This document shows, in pieces, positions 7,667 through 15,895 of a stretch of 64,000 nucleotides of DNA; positions within the stretch are counted from its first letter, which is position 1; the number at the start of each line of letters is the position of its first letter. The stretch spans positions 256,574 to 320,573 of the forward strand of contig NZ_NKXR01000001.1 of assembly GCF_002232035.1 (NCBI RefSeq), in the 5' to 3' direction. Made by a program: the position numbers and the translations under genes. The notes under the pieces are model-generated. The model did not search any database. It worked only from the letters and a program-made list of their open reading frames with translations, and was not told the DNA's origin. Source of the DNA: Collinsella sp. TF06-26. GTDB taxonomy: Bacteria; Actinomycetota; Coriobacteriia; Coriobacteriales; Coriobacteriaceae.

Positions 7667-9238
7667 CTAACCGAGCTTCCTCAGATAATGGAAGTCGCTC
7701 GCGTCATCGCCGGTGAACGCCCCGTGCAGCTCGTCGATAATGTCGGCGGTAGAAGTCATCTGCTGGTACATGTCGGCGCTTGTGACCCAGACGTTGCCGT
7801 TCTTCACGGCTTTGAACTGCGACAATAGCGCGTTTTTGCCTACGAAGTCGTTCAAGGTGGCAACCGATTCGTCGATGGTGCCGTTGTAGACGATGATGTC
7901 GGCATCCTTCGCCGTCGCGTAGAAGCGCTCCATTTCGAGCGTTACTGACGAACCTGACGTCGACGCCGTCTGCGCGTCATCGAGCGCATAGCTGCCGCCT
8001 GCAAGCTCGATCATCTGCGCCACGTAGTCGCCCGCCCGCCGCGTGACGGCGGCCCCGTTCGAGTTAATGTAGAAATACGCCACGGTTTTACCTGACGACG
8101 CGAGCCCCGACGTTTGCTCGACGCGGGCCTTCTGCTCGTTGAACAGGTGCGCGGCCTCGTCTTCCTTGTCGAACAGGACGCCGAAAAGCTTAATCCACTC
8201 GACGCGCCCGAGTGCTTCGGGCTCGCTCGACGACTGTTCGGTGAGCACGACGAGCCCGAGCTTCTGCAGCTTTTCCTTCACATCGGGCGTGTGGTTGATC
8301 ATGGTGTTCTCGATGGCGAGCGTGCAGCCCGAGGCCGATATTCGCTCGTAGTCGGGCGCGCTGTACTTGCCGCCGTAGGCGATCGCCCCACTTTCGAGCG
8401 CGCTTTTGAAGCCCGCGACCGAGCAATCGTCGGCCTTCGTGCCCGACATGATGATATTGTCGTTCGCATCGAGCGCGTCGACCAGGCACATCGTCGCCGA
8501 CGACACGAGGTACACCTTGTCGGCGGGGCGCCTTATGACCGCGATGTCGGAGCTCAACCCATCAGGTACCTTCGCATCTTGCGGCACCACGAGGAAACGC
8601 TCCCCATTCGAAACGCAGATAAGCCGCAGACCGCCTTCGAACTCGTCGACAGTGAAGTGCTCGGCGTATTCAAGCTGAAGCGCCCCCGTCGGCTCCCAGC
8701 CGCAGCCCAAATCGGCGTTGTGGAAGTCGGCCGCGGCGCTTGAAGCCGTTCCTGCAGGGGAGCTGCCGCTTGCATCGTCGCCCGATTTCTCCTTCATGGT
8801 GGATGAGTCGAAGTGGATCGTGTAGTCGATGGTGTGCGGCGTCGACATGGCGACGGTCTCGGCCGACACGGCGATATCATCGTTGAGCGTGACGGGTATC
8901 TCGAACGTGGAGTTGCCGCCGTCGTTTACGGGCGCGTAGTCCACGCCGTCGACGGTCATCTTGTCGTAGTTCGAACTCGACCAGGTGATGGTCGCGGTGT
9001 AGGTGTCGCCATCCTTCACAATTGTGGTGGGTGAGGCGATGCTTGCGCGCCCTGACCCGCCGGAAAGCGAGACACTCACAGTGTATTCCTGAGAGCCCGC
9101 CGTGCCACCGGTCGCGTTCGGGCTCGCACTGCACCCCGCGAAGGAAAGCGCGAGCAGGGCGACGAGAACGCAGGCGATCGCGCGCGCCGCGATGCTGTGG
9201 AGCTTCCTGTTTTCCCCCTTGGGAAGAATCGACCGCAT
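7667..9238 (-). CDS. ABC importer substrate-binding lipoprotein with an extra N-terminal beta-rich domain
   Basis: A 523-residue lipoprotein. The signal peptide ends at the lipobox SFAGC (about residue 35), so it is anchored outside the membrane. About residues 45-150 form a beta-rich domain (WSSSNYDKMTVDGVDYAP, then STFEIPVTLNDDIAVS) that resembles NEAT/iron-transport-associated domains. A class III periplasmic-binding domain follows (about residues 195-515). Its usual lobe helices include DYVAQMIELAGGSYALDD. NEAT domains bind haem; if this is one, the importer might take a tetrapyrrole. The resemblance is by eye and needs a profile search. The gene starts four bases after the preceding small lipoprotein gene. 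The context is the riboswitch-controlled cbiK operon. Confidence 0.8.
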   Translation of the reverse strand: MRSILPKGENRKLHSIAARAIACVLVALLALSFAGCSASPNATGGTAGSQEYTVSVSLSGGSGRASIASPTTIVKDGDTYTATITWSSSNYDKMTVDGVDYAPVNDGGNSTFEIPVTLNDDIAVSAETVAMSTPHTIDYTIHFDSSTMKEKSGDDASGSSPAGTASSAAADFHNADLGCGWEPTGALQLEYAEHFTVDEFEGGLRLICVSNGERFLVVPQDAKVPDGLSSDIAVIRRPADKVYLVSSATMCLVDALDANDNIIMSGTKADDCSVAGFKSALESGAIAYGGKYSAPDYERISASGCTLAIENTMINHTPDVKEKLQKLGLVVLTEQSSSEPEALGRVEWIKLFGVLFDKEDEAAHLFNEQKARVEQTSGLASSGKTVAYFYINSNGAAVTRRAGDYVAQMIELAGGSYALDDAQTASTSGSSVTLEMERFYATAKDADIIVYNGTIDESVATLNDFVGKNALLSQFKAVKNGNVWVTSADMYQQMTSTADIIDELHGAFTGDDASDFHYLRKLG

Positions 9239-9242
9239 GGCG

Positions 9243-9776
9243 TTACTTCAGTGCGTCGGCGCGCAGATCGACGCCGGCGGATTCGAACACAAGCGTGCGG
9301 TCGTACCACTGCTCTTTTCTAATACTCCACGCGGCACAGGCGGTGTCCTCGTCGAGCGCATCAACGGGCACGTCGTAGGTGTACTTGCCTTCCGCGTTTT
9401 CCACATAGGGGATGAAGTCGGCCTCGCTCGCGGCGGCAGCCTCGTCGCCCGTGCCCATGAAGAGCTTGCCGTAGCCCGTGCCGGAAAGCGTCATCACGCA
9501 GTGCATGGAGCCGTTTTCCACGATGAGCTGGGCGTCCACAATCCTGAACATGTTCGAGCTGGAATCTACGGTGATCGGATAGGTGCCGTCGGCCACCTTG
9601 TCGGCGGTGATGGGGGCAGCGCTTGCGCCCTCGGTCGCATCGGCCGCCTGCTCGGTCTTTTCCTGGGAATCGGTATTGCTTGCCTTTGCGCTGTCGCTTG
9701 AATTTCCGGCGCAGCCGGCGAGCGAGAACGCGAGAAGCGCCGCCGACAGGGCGAAGACGAGGGTTTTCTTCAACAT
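9243..9776 (-). CDS. Small lipoprotein with NEAT-like/iron-transport-associated domain
   Basis: A 177-residue exported lipoprotein. It has a signal peptide with lipobox SLAGC (about residue 23), then an acidic Ser/Thr/Ala linker, then a beta-rich domain of about 120 residues with FRIVDAQLIVENGSMHCVMT and a conserved-looking KEQWYDRTLVFES end. The domain resembles helper lipoproteins found next to iron/haem-type importers in gut bacteria; the function is not established. The ATG at 9776 is chosen because it follows GAAAGGAACC and starts the signal peptide; the open frame runs 33 codons further upstream through the intergenic hairpin. It lies between cbiK and the substrate-binding protein and could pass the chelatase product or the metal to the importer. 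Confidence 0.7.
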   Translation of the reverse strand: MLKKTLVFALSAALLAFSLAGCAGNSSDSAKASNTDSQEKTEQAADATEGASAAPITADKVADGTYPITVDSSSNMFRIVDAQLIVENGSMHCVMTLSGTGYGKLFMGTGDEAAAASEADFIPYVENAEGKYTYDVPVDALDEDTACAAWSIRKEQWYDRTLVFESAGVDLRADALK

Positions 9777-9838
9777 GGAGGGGTTCCTTTCAATCGCTTC
9801 TACCGCCCGCGCCGTGCGGTGGGCGGGCGGGATGCGAA

Positions 9839-9885
9839 TGCAACGGGCATGCGCCGTCGGTCGGGGAAGGCGCATGCCCGTTGCA
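9839..9885 (-). other. Intercistronic RNA hairpin between cbiK and the lipoprotein gene
   Basis: A perfect 17-bp inverted repeat (TGCAACGGGCATGCGCC and its complement) with a 13-base loop and no T run. It is too stable to be accidental. It could protect the cbiK message or lower downstream expression. Confidence 0.65.
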
Positions 9886-9920
9886 CGGGGACGCGACCGG
9901 CGCCCCCGTGCGCGGCGAGT

Positions 9921-10847
9921 TTACAGCTTGGCGATGGCGTCGTCCACGTGCGAGACGTAGATGTCGTCGACCGCGGCGTTCTGTCCCAGACCCTGGAGCA
10001 GGCACGTCACTTCGAAGCCGGCGGCCACGAACTTCGCAGCCCAGCTGTCGGGGTCGGTCTCGTCTGCCATGTCGTTGTTCGCGTGGTCGCCCGCGACCAC
10101 CATGAACGGCGCGAGCACGGCCTTCTTGTACCCTGCGGCGCTCGCAGCGGCGATAACATCCTCGCAGGTCGGTTCAGCCTCGACGGTGCCGACGAAGAAC
10201 TGCGTCAAGCCCTCGTTCTTGAACACTTCCTGCATCTTGGCATAGTCGGCGTTGGAATCGGCTTCGGTGCCGTGGCCCATGAGGCATAGCGCCGTCTTGC
10301 CGTCGTCGAAGGACGCCATGTTCTCCTTAATGGCTGCGGCCACCTTCTTGTAGTCGTCGTCGGAGGTGAGCAGCGGGTCGCCGAGCGAGATCTTGTCGAA
10401 CTTGTCGGCGTACTTGTCGAGCTCGTCTTTCACGTCGGCGTATTCCAGGCCAGCCATGAGATGCGTCGGCTGCACGACGATTTCCTTCACGCCGTCTTCC
10501 ACGCAGCGGTCGAGCGCCTCGGTCATGTTGTCGATCGTGATGCCGTCGCGCTTCTTCAGCTTGTCGATGATGATCTGCGCGGTGAAGGCGCGGCGGATGT
10601 CGTAGTCCTGCCAGTACTTCTCGCGGATAGCGTCTTCGATGGCGCCGATGGTGATGTGGCGCGAGTCGTTGTAGCTCGTGCCGAAGCTCGTGACGAGAAT
10701 GACCGGCTTCACGGCCTTCTCCTTTTCGCTCGATTTCTCGGGACTCGCGGAGGTGCTGGAGCAGCCCGCGAGCGCGAATCCGGCGAGCGCGACGGCTCCG
10801 GTTGCTGCGGCGCCCATGAAGCCGCGGCGTGACATCTGGTCGGACAT
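9921..10847 (-). CDS. cbiK: Exported sirohydrochlorin cobaltochelatase
   Basis: A 308-residue class II chelatase that inserts cobalt into sirohydrochlorin, the entry step of anaerobic cobalamin synthesis. The chelatase fold begins at VILVTSFGTSYNDSR (about residue 50). Likely active-site residues are the His in LMGHGT (about residue 198), the Glu in VGTVEAEP and the His in GDHANNDMA. Unusually, the N-terminus has a twin-arginine motif (SRRGFMG) followed by a hydrophobic stretch and a lipobox (LAGC), so it is predicted to be a Tat-exported lipoprotein. A periplasmic CbiK is known in Desulfovibrio, where a role in haem/iron transport was proposed. ATG 10847 follows a GAAAGGGAAAACC site. First gene of the operon with the ABC importer, behind a cobalamin riboswitch and terminator. 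Confidence 0.88.
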   Translation of the reverse strand: MSDQMSRRGFMGAAATGAVALAGFALAGCSSTSASPEKSSEKEKAVKPVILVTSFGTSYNDSRHITIGAIEDAIREKYWQDYDIRRAFTAQIIIDKLKKRDGITIDNMTEALDRCVEDGVKEIVVQPTHLMAGLEYADVKDELDKYADKFDKISLGDPLLTSDDDYKKVAAAIKENMASFDDGKTALCLMGHGTEADSNADYAKMQEVFKNEGLTQFFVGTVEAEPTCEDVIAAASAAGYKKAVLAPFMVVAGDHANNDMADETDPDSWAAKFVAAGFEVTCLLQGLGQNAAVDDIYVSHVDDAIAKL

Positions 10848-10905
10848 GGTTTTCCCTTTCCTCGGTTTGCCGGTCCCCCGGCGACAGTTGCTTATCGGCA
10901 CAAGC

Positions 10906-10943
10906 GAAAGAAAAGCGCGCTCGTCCGCAAAGGGATAGCGCGC
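10906..10943 (-). terminator. Riboswitch-controlled terminator in the cbiK leader
   Basis: On the minus strand GCGCGCT pairs with AGCGCGC across a 15-base loop, followed by a TTTTCTTT tract. It lies between the B12 box and the cbiK start, where the expression platform of a transcriptional riboswitch should be. Confidence 0.7.
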
Positions 10944-11021
10944 CTGTTTCTTGCATTCGAAAGGGAAGCGCACTCCTCGGGGTTCACAAGGAGATAACGC
11001 CACGGCGATGCCGTGAGGAAA

Positions 11022-11140
11022 AGGCGAAGCAGTCTGGCTTGGGGCGCGAGGCGGTTCGCCCGCGCGTCCTACACAGTAATGTCCCTTGCCCAGGATTCCC
11101 ACCTGGTTCCCTCCGCAAGCCAGCGCGGGCTGTGTGGGCG
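11022..11140 (-). promoter_or_regulatory. Cobalamin riboswitch upstream of cbiK
   Basis: On the minus strand the conserved core elements occur in the right order: GGGAACC (11111-11105), GGTGGGAATCC (11103-11093), ACTGT (11077-11073) and a B12-box-like AAGCCAGACTGC (11040-11029). An upstream CTGGCTT can pair with the box's AAGCCAG. These are the signature pieces of the RF00174 cobalamin aptamer, with a slightly divergent B12 box. Binding of cobalamin should favour the downstream terminator and shut off cbiK and the importer genes. A covariance search would settle the class. Confidence 0.82.
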
Positions 11141-11358
11141 CCGCGCCGGTCATTTCCTTTTATTCGATTGTCATATGCTCGTTGCCGAAACTACCACTAT
11201 GATAGTGGGCGTTTGTGGGCGTGTCAAAGCCAGGGCGGGCGGCATTGCGCCTCCTGCCTACGTATTTGCGCCGATTGCCGCTGCGGGCGCCGTGTCTTGC
11301 CTGCTGCGCGAAGGGCGGCGTAAACGGTTGCGATGAGAAACGGGAAGGGAAGGCTCGG
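11141..11358. other. Divergent leader region between cbiK riboswitch and cbiF
   Basis: Non-coding in my reading. It must hold both divergent promoters, but I find no convincing -35/-10 pair. A small inverted repeat (CCACTATGATAGTGG) lies near 11191-11205. The plus-strand leader contains one AAGCCAGG string but no other cobalamin aptamer elements. Confidence 0.4.
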
Positions 11359-12150
11359 ATGATTCATATTGTTGGCGCAGGTTCGGGCGCCGCCGACCTT
11401 ATCACGCTGCGCGGGGCGCGTCTTCTGCGCGCGGCCGACGTGGTCGTTTGGGCGGGGAGCCTTGTGAACCCCGAGCTGCTCGCCGAGTGCAAGGAATCCT
11501 GCGTCGTCTACGACAGCGCGCACATGACCTTGGAGGAAGTGCTCGACGTGATGTGCGCGGCGGATGCGCGGGGCGAGGAAGTGGTGCGCCTGCACACGGG
11601 CGACCCGTGCCTGTACGGCGCCATCCAGGAGCAGATGGACGCGCTCGACGCGCGCGGCGTGGACTACGAGGTGGTGCCCGGCGTGTCGAGCTTTTGCGGT
11701 GCCGCGGCGGCGCTTCGCCAGGAATACACGCTGCCGGGAATCAGCCAGTCGGTCGTGATCACGCGGCTTTCCGGGCGCACCCCCATGCCCGCGGGCGAGG
11801 GCATGCGCACCATGGCGGAAAGCGGCTCGACTATGGTCATCTTCCTGAGCTCGGGTATGCTCGCCGAGCTTTCCGCCGAGCTTTTGGCCGCGGGCCGCAG
11901 CTCCGACGAGCCGGCGGCGCTCGTGTACAAGGCGACCTGGCCTGAGGAGCGCGTGGTGCGATGCACAGTGGGCACGCTCGCCGATGCGGGCGCGCGAGAG
12001 GGCATCGACCGCACGGCGCTCGTGGTGGTGGGCCGCGTGCTCGGAGCTCGCGGCGGGCTTGCGCACAACGGCGCGCAAGCGGAGTCGTACGAGCGCAGCA
12101 AGCTTTACGACCCTTCGTTTGCCACAGGGTATCGGAAGGCGAGCAGCTAG
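11359..12150 (+). CDS. cbiF: Cobalt-precorrin-4 C11-methyltransferase
   Basis: A 263-residue SAM-dependent tetrapyrrole methylase that methylates C11 of cobalt-precorrin-4 in the cytoplasm. The N-terminal glycine-rich motif IHIVGAGSGAADLITLRGAR and the CbiF/CobM-specific VVWAGSLVNPELL follow in order, then RLHTGDPCLYGAIQEQ and VVPGVSSFCGAAAAL. The length equals that of the family. ATG 11359 has a GGGAAGGGAAGG site upstream. It is the first gene of the 17-gene plus-strand cobalamin operon and is separated from cbiD by one base. Confidence 0.93.
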   Translation: MIHIVGAGSGAADLITLRGARLLRAADVVVWAGSLVNPELLAECKESCVVYDSAHMTLEEVLDVMCAADARGEEVVRLHTGDPCLYGAIQEQMDALDARGVDYEVVPGVSSFCGAAAALRQEYTLPGISQSVVITRLSGRTPMPAGEGMRTMAESGSTMVIFLSSGMLAELSAELLAAGRSSDEPAALVYKATWPEERVVRCTVGTLADAGAREGIDRTALVVVGRVLGARGGLAHNGAQAESYERSKLYDPSFATGYRKASS

Positions 12151-12151
12151 C

Positions 12152-13336
12152 GTGGCCTTCGAGCACTACATATATACCGGGACGACCCGCCTGCGCTGCG
12201 GCTACACCACGGGGAGCTGCGCCGCGCTCGCGGCGAAGGCGGCCTGCGAGATGCTCTTGTCACGAAAGCCCGTCGGCCGCGTGTCGATCGTCACCCCCGG
12301 CGGGCTGCCCGTCGAGGCGAACGTGGTCGACGCATGTATCGGCGAGGGGTGCGCCCAGTGCGCCGTGCGAAAGGACGCAGGCGACGATGCCGATGTGACC
12401 GACGGCGTGCTCGTGTACGCGCGCGTGGAACATGCGGGGTCGGGCACGGGTGCTGCGGGCAGCAAGGGCGTGCCCGCGCGCGAATCGGAAGTTTCCGTCG
12501 ATGGCGGCGTGGGCGTGGGGCGCGTGACGTTGCCCGGGCTCGAGCAGCCGGTGGGGGCGGCCGCCATCAACGCGACGCCGCGCGCGATGATCACTTCGGC
12601 GGTGCGCGAGGTGTGCGCCGCGCACGGCTTTTCTGGAAATATCGCTGTGACGATTTCGGTACCCGAGGGTGTTGCCCTTGCCGAAAAGACCTTCAACCCG
12701 CACCTGGGGATAGAGGACGGCATCTCCATCCTGGGCACGACGGGCATCGTCGAGCCGCGCAGCCTCGCTGCCTTGCGCGACAGCATCGAGCTCGAGATCC
12801 GGCAGCATGCGGCTATGGGGCGGCGCGGAGTCGTGCTCACGCCCGGCAACTACGGCGCACAGTTCATCTCGGGGCATTTCCACCTAAACGGTGCGCCGGT
12901 GGTCTTCATCTCCAACTTCGTGGGCGATGCGATTGATTGCTGCGTTCGCGAGGGATTTACCAATGTCCTTCTTGTGGGACACATCGGCAAGCTGGTGAAG
13001 GTCGCGGGCGGCATCATGGACACCCATTCGCGTACCGCCGACTGCCGCGCGGAGATTCTGGCCGCCCACGCGGCCTTGGCCGGCGCGGGCACGAAGACCG
13101 TGCGCGAGATCATGTCGTCGGTCACGACCACGGCGGCGCTCGAGGTAATCGAGGCCGCCGGCGTGGGGGACGCTGCGCGCGCCTCGCTCGCTGCGGCAAT
13201 CGATGACAGGTTGCGCCGCCGCGCGGCGGGCGCATGCGACATCGCCGCGGTCGTGTTCGACGCCGAGCGCCGAGAGCTTTTCCGCACGTCGGGCGCCGAT
13301 GCAGTTATCGGGGAATTGGGGGCTACGTATGAGTAA
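12152..13336 (+). CDS. cbiD: Cobalt-precorrin-5B C1-methyltransferase
   Basis: A 394-residue enzyme of the anaerobic route that methylates C1 during ring contraction. The diagnostic LRCGYTTGSCAALAAKAA lies at about residues 12-29. The second half has LTPGNYGAQF and LVGHIGKLVKVAGGIMDTHS, typical of CbiD. A short Gly/Ala/Ser insertion (about residues 95-115) makes it slightly longer than usual. I use GTG 12152, one base after the cbiF stop, rather than the upstream open frame inside cbiF. The gene overlaps cbiL by eight bases, indicating translational coupling. Confidence 0.92.
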   Translation: MAFEHYIYTGTTRLRCGYTTGSCAALAAKAACEMLLSRKPVGRVSIVTPGGLPVEANVVDACIGEGCAQCAVRKDAGDDADVTDGVLVYARVEHAGSGTGAAGSKGVPARESEVSVDGGVGVGRVTLPGLEQPVGAAAINATPRAMITSAVREVCAAHGFSGNIAVTISVPEGVALAEKTFNPHLGIEDGISILGTTGIVEPRSLAALRDSIELEIRQHAAMGRRGVVLTPGNYGAQFISGHFHLNGAPVVFISNFVGDAIDCCVREGFTNVLLVGHIGKLVKVAGGIMDTHSRTADCRAEILAAHAALAGAGTKTVREIMSSVTTTAALEVIEAAGVGDAARASLAAAIDDRLRRRAAGACDIAAVVFDAERRELFRTSGADAVIGELGATYE

Positions 13337-14018
13337 AGGCGTGCTGTACGGGGTGGGCACGGGGCCTGGCGACCCCGAGCTGCTCACGATCAAGGCCGTC
13401 CGCACAATCGAATCGTGTCCGGTCATCGCCGCACCGCAGACGGCGGACGGGGCCATGGTCGCGCTCGACATCGTGCGCGGCGCCGTCGACCTTACAGGCA
13501 AGACGGTGATCCCCGTGCGATTCTCGATGACGCGCGACGCCGAGCGCCGCACGGCCGAGCATGCCTCGCTTGTTCGCGAGCTTGTCGCGCACCTGGATGC
13601 GGTCCGCGACGTCGCGCTGCTGAACCTGGGGGACCCGAGCATCTACGCCACCTTCCAGCGCATAGCGCCCGACGTTCGCGCCTGCGGGTTCGAGGCGCGC
13701 GCCATTCCCGGCGTGCCGAGCTTCTGCGCGGTCGCCGCAGCGCTCGAGCGCGACCTCACGCCCGAGATGTCGTCGCCTCTGCACATCGTGCCCGGCGGCT
13801 ACGACGACGTGCGCCGCGCAATCGGCTGGCCGGGGACGAAGGTGGTCATGAAGGCGCGCCGCTCGCTTGCGGACACGAAGCGCATCCTTCGCGAGGAGGG
13901 CGCCTTCGACGGTGCCGAGCTCGTAGAGGACTGTGGGCTTCCGGGCGAGCGCGTGTACCGCTCGCTCGACGATGTGCCCGATCGGGGCAGCTACTTCTCG
14001 ACGATGGTGGTGCGCTAG
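13329..14018 (+). CDS. cbiL: Cobalt-factor II C20-methyltransferase
   Basis: A 229-residue SAM-dependent methylase acting on cobalt-sirohydrochlorin, the product of CbiK. GVGTGPGDPELLTIKAVRTI at residues 9-28 and LNLGDPSIYATFQRI are the CbiL/CobI signatures. ATG 13329 overlaps the end of cbiD. The stop codon abuts the cbiG start. Family size is normal. Confidence 0.93.
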   Translation: MSKGVLYGVGTGPGDPELLTIKAVRTIESCPVIAAPQTADGAMVALDIVRGAVDLTGKTVIPVRFSMTRDAERRTAEHASLVRELVAHLDAVRDVALLNLGDPSIYATFQRIAPDVRACGFEARAIPGVPSFCAVAAALERDLTPEMSSPLHIVPGGYDDVRRAIGWPGTKVVMKARRSLADTKRILREEGAFDGAELVEDCGLPGERVYRSLDDVPDRGSYFSTMVVR

Positions 14019-15152
14019 ATGAGGGTTTCCTGCATAGCGTTCACTGAGAGGGGGTATGCTTTGGCGGAGCGCATCGCACACGCGCTTTCCGATTGCGCGC
14101 AGACAGGTGAAGATGACCCTGGCTGGGACGTTTCCGTTTCGCGCGGGTTCGGCGAGGGGAAGGCCGACCTGCGCGCATGGACGGCGCTCGCGTGGGAAGC
14201 GTCGGACGCGCTTCTGTTCGTGGGCGCGGCGGGCATCGCCGTGCGGGCGATCGCGCCGCATGTCGCCTCGAAGGCAAGCGATTCCGCGGTTGTGGTGATC
14301 GACGAGGCGGGGCGCTTTGCCGTCCCGCTTTTGTCGGGGCATTTGGGCGGTGCGAACGAGCTTGCGCAAACTGTGGCACGCGCGGCAGGGGCCATCCCCG
14401 TCATCACCACGGCGACCGACGTCCGCGGCGTGTGGGCGGTGGATACGTGGGCGCGCTGTGCGGGGCTCGCCGTTTCGAATCCCGAGGCTATCAAGCGAGT
14501 GTCGGCGCGGCTGCTTTCGGGCGGGCGCGTGGCACTCTATTCCGACATGCCGATTTCGGGACAGCCGCCTGAAGGGGTTGACATTGCGTCCGACCGCGCT
14601 CGGGCCGATATCGTCGTGTCGCCGTTCGCTGGCGCGAATGCGGGTGCGTCCGTTCGCGCGGCGGAGACAACGGGCGAGGTCGTACCCGCCGGTGTGACGG
14701 GGAAGCCGGCGGGCGTGCGGGCGCAGGCGCCTGCGCCCGAGTCGCTTCGCCTTGTCGTGCCCTGCATCGTTGCGGGCATAGGGTGCCGTCGCGGTGCGTG
14801 CGCCGAAGCGATCGGGGAGGCGTTTCTTCTCGCGTGCGGGCAGGCGGGCATCTCGCCTTCGGCCGTGCGCGAGGCGGCGACGATCGACGTGAAGGCGCAC
14901 GAGGAGGGTCTGCTCGCCTTCTGCCGCGCGCGCAATATCCCGCTTGCGACGTATTCCGCAGAGGAGTTGTCGCAGGTCGAAGGCAGCGTTTCGCCATCTG
15001 ATTTCGTGCGCGCGACGGTGGGGGTCGACAATGTGTGCGAGCGCGCGGCGCTCGCGGGCGGGGGCAAACTTATCTTCCCGAAGCTCGCTCACGGCGGCGT
15101 GACCGTCGCGTTTTCCAAGGTAACTATCGATCTTTCGTTTAAGGAGCGGTGA
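14019..15152 (+). CDS. cbiG: Cobalt-precorrin-5A hydrolase
   Basis: A 377-residue enzyme that opens the delta-lactone of cobalt-precorrin-5A and releases acetaldehyde, a step unique to the anaerobic pathway. The N-terminal domain has ALLFVGAAGIAVRAIAPH and VPLLSGHLGGANELA. The C-terminal domain has VVPCIVAGIGCRRGA and TIDVKAHEEGLLAF. A low-complexity Ala/Gly/Pro linker (about residues 205-245) joins them. It starts directly after the cbiL stop and its TGA overlaps the ATG of cbiH by one base. Confidence 0.92.
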   Translation: MRVSCIAFTERGYALAERIAHALSDCAQTGEDDPGWDVSVSRGFGEGKADLRAWTALAWEASDALLFVGAAGIAVRAIAPHVASKASDSAVVVIDEAGRFAVPLLSGHLGGANELAQTVARAAGAIPVITTATDVRGVWAVDTWARCAGLAVSNPEAIKRVSARLLSGGRVALYSDMPISGQPPEGVDIASDRARADIVVSPFAGANAGASVRAAETTGEVVPAGVTGKPAGVRAQAPAPESLRLVVPCIVAGIGCRRGACAEAIGEAFLLACGQAGISPSAVREAATIDVKAHEEGLLAFCRARNIPLATYSAEELSQVEGSVSPSDFVRATVGVDNVCERAALAGGGKLIFPKLAHGGVTVAFSKVTIDLSFKER

Positions 15153-15895
15153 TGGGAAAGCTCTTCGTGGTGGGGATCGGCCCGGGCGGCCCCGACGGCA
15201 TGACGATTGCGGCTCGGCGCGCGCTCGAGGCGGCCGACATCGTTGTGGGGTACACGAAATACGTGGAGCTCGCGCTCGCCGCCGTGCCCGACGCGGCGCA
15301 TCTCGCGACGCCGATGATGCACGAGGTCGAACGGTGCCGCCTGGCGCTTTCGCGCGCGCAGAGCGGAGAAGCCGTGGCGCTCGTGTGCAGCGGTGACGCG
15401 GGCGTGTACGGCATGGCGAGCCCCGTGCTGGAGCTTGCGGAGGACTACCCCGATGTAGACGTGGAAGTTATCGCCGGGGCCACCGCGGCTCAGAGCGGGT
15501 CGGCGGTGCTCGGCGCCCCGCTTGCCCACGACTTCGCGGTCGTGTCGCTCTCCGACCTGCTCACGCCGTGGGAGGTCATCGAGCGCAGGCTCGCTGCCGT
15601 GGCGAGCGCCGACTTCTGCATCTGTTTGTACAACCCGCGCAGCAGAAAGCGCGCCGACAGGCTCTCGCGCGCGGCGAAGATTATGCTCGAATGGAAGGCC
15701 CCCGACACGCTCTGCGGCTGGGTACGCAACATCGGGCGCGAGGGGCAGCAGTCGGGCATGTGCAGGCTCTCCGAGCTGGGGGAGTTCGACGCCGACATGT
15801 TCACCACCGTGTTCGTCGGCAACGCGGACACGAAGCGCGTAGGCGGCCGTATGGTCACGCCGCGCGGGTATCGGGAGATTCCATGCGAAAGGTAA
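15152..15895 (+). CDS. cbiH: Cobalt-factor III / precorrin-3B C17-methyltransferase
   Basis: A 247-residue methylase that methylates C17 and drives ring contraction in the anaerobic pathway. LFVVGIGPGGPDGMTIAARR at the N-terminus and DIVVGYTKYVEL are CbiH/CobJ signatures, followed by LVCSGDAGVYGMASPVLEL. AAGGAG at 15141-15146 supports ATG 15152 (a GTG one codon earlier is possible). The C-terminus overlaps the start of cbiET by 13 bases. No fused CbiG or CbiJ domain is present. Confidence 0.92.
   Translation: MGKLFVVGIGPGGPDGMTIAARRALEAADIVVGYTKYVELALAAVPDAAHLATPMMHEVERCRLALSRAQSGEAVALVCSGDAGVYGMASPVLELAEDYPDVDVEVIAGATAAQSGSAVLGAPLAHDFAVVSLSDLLTPWEVIERRLAAVASADFCICLYNPRSRKRADRLSRAAKIMLEWKAPDTLCGWVRNIGREGQQSGMCRLSELGEFDADMFTTVFVGNADTKRVGGRMVTPRGYREIPCER

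Noticed and set aside
11227-11250. AAGCCAGG string in the cbiF leader as a possible second B12 box
   Set aside because: None of the other cobalamin aptamer elements (GGTG..AATCC, ACTGT) precede it on the plus strand.
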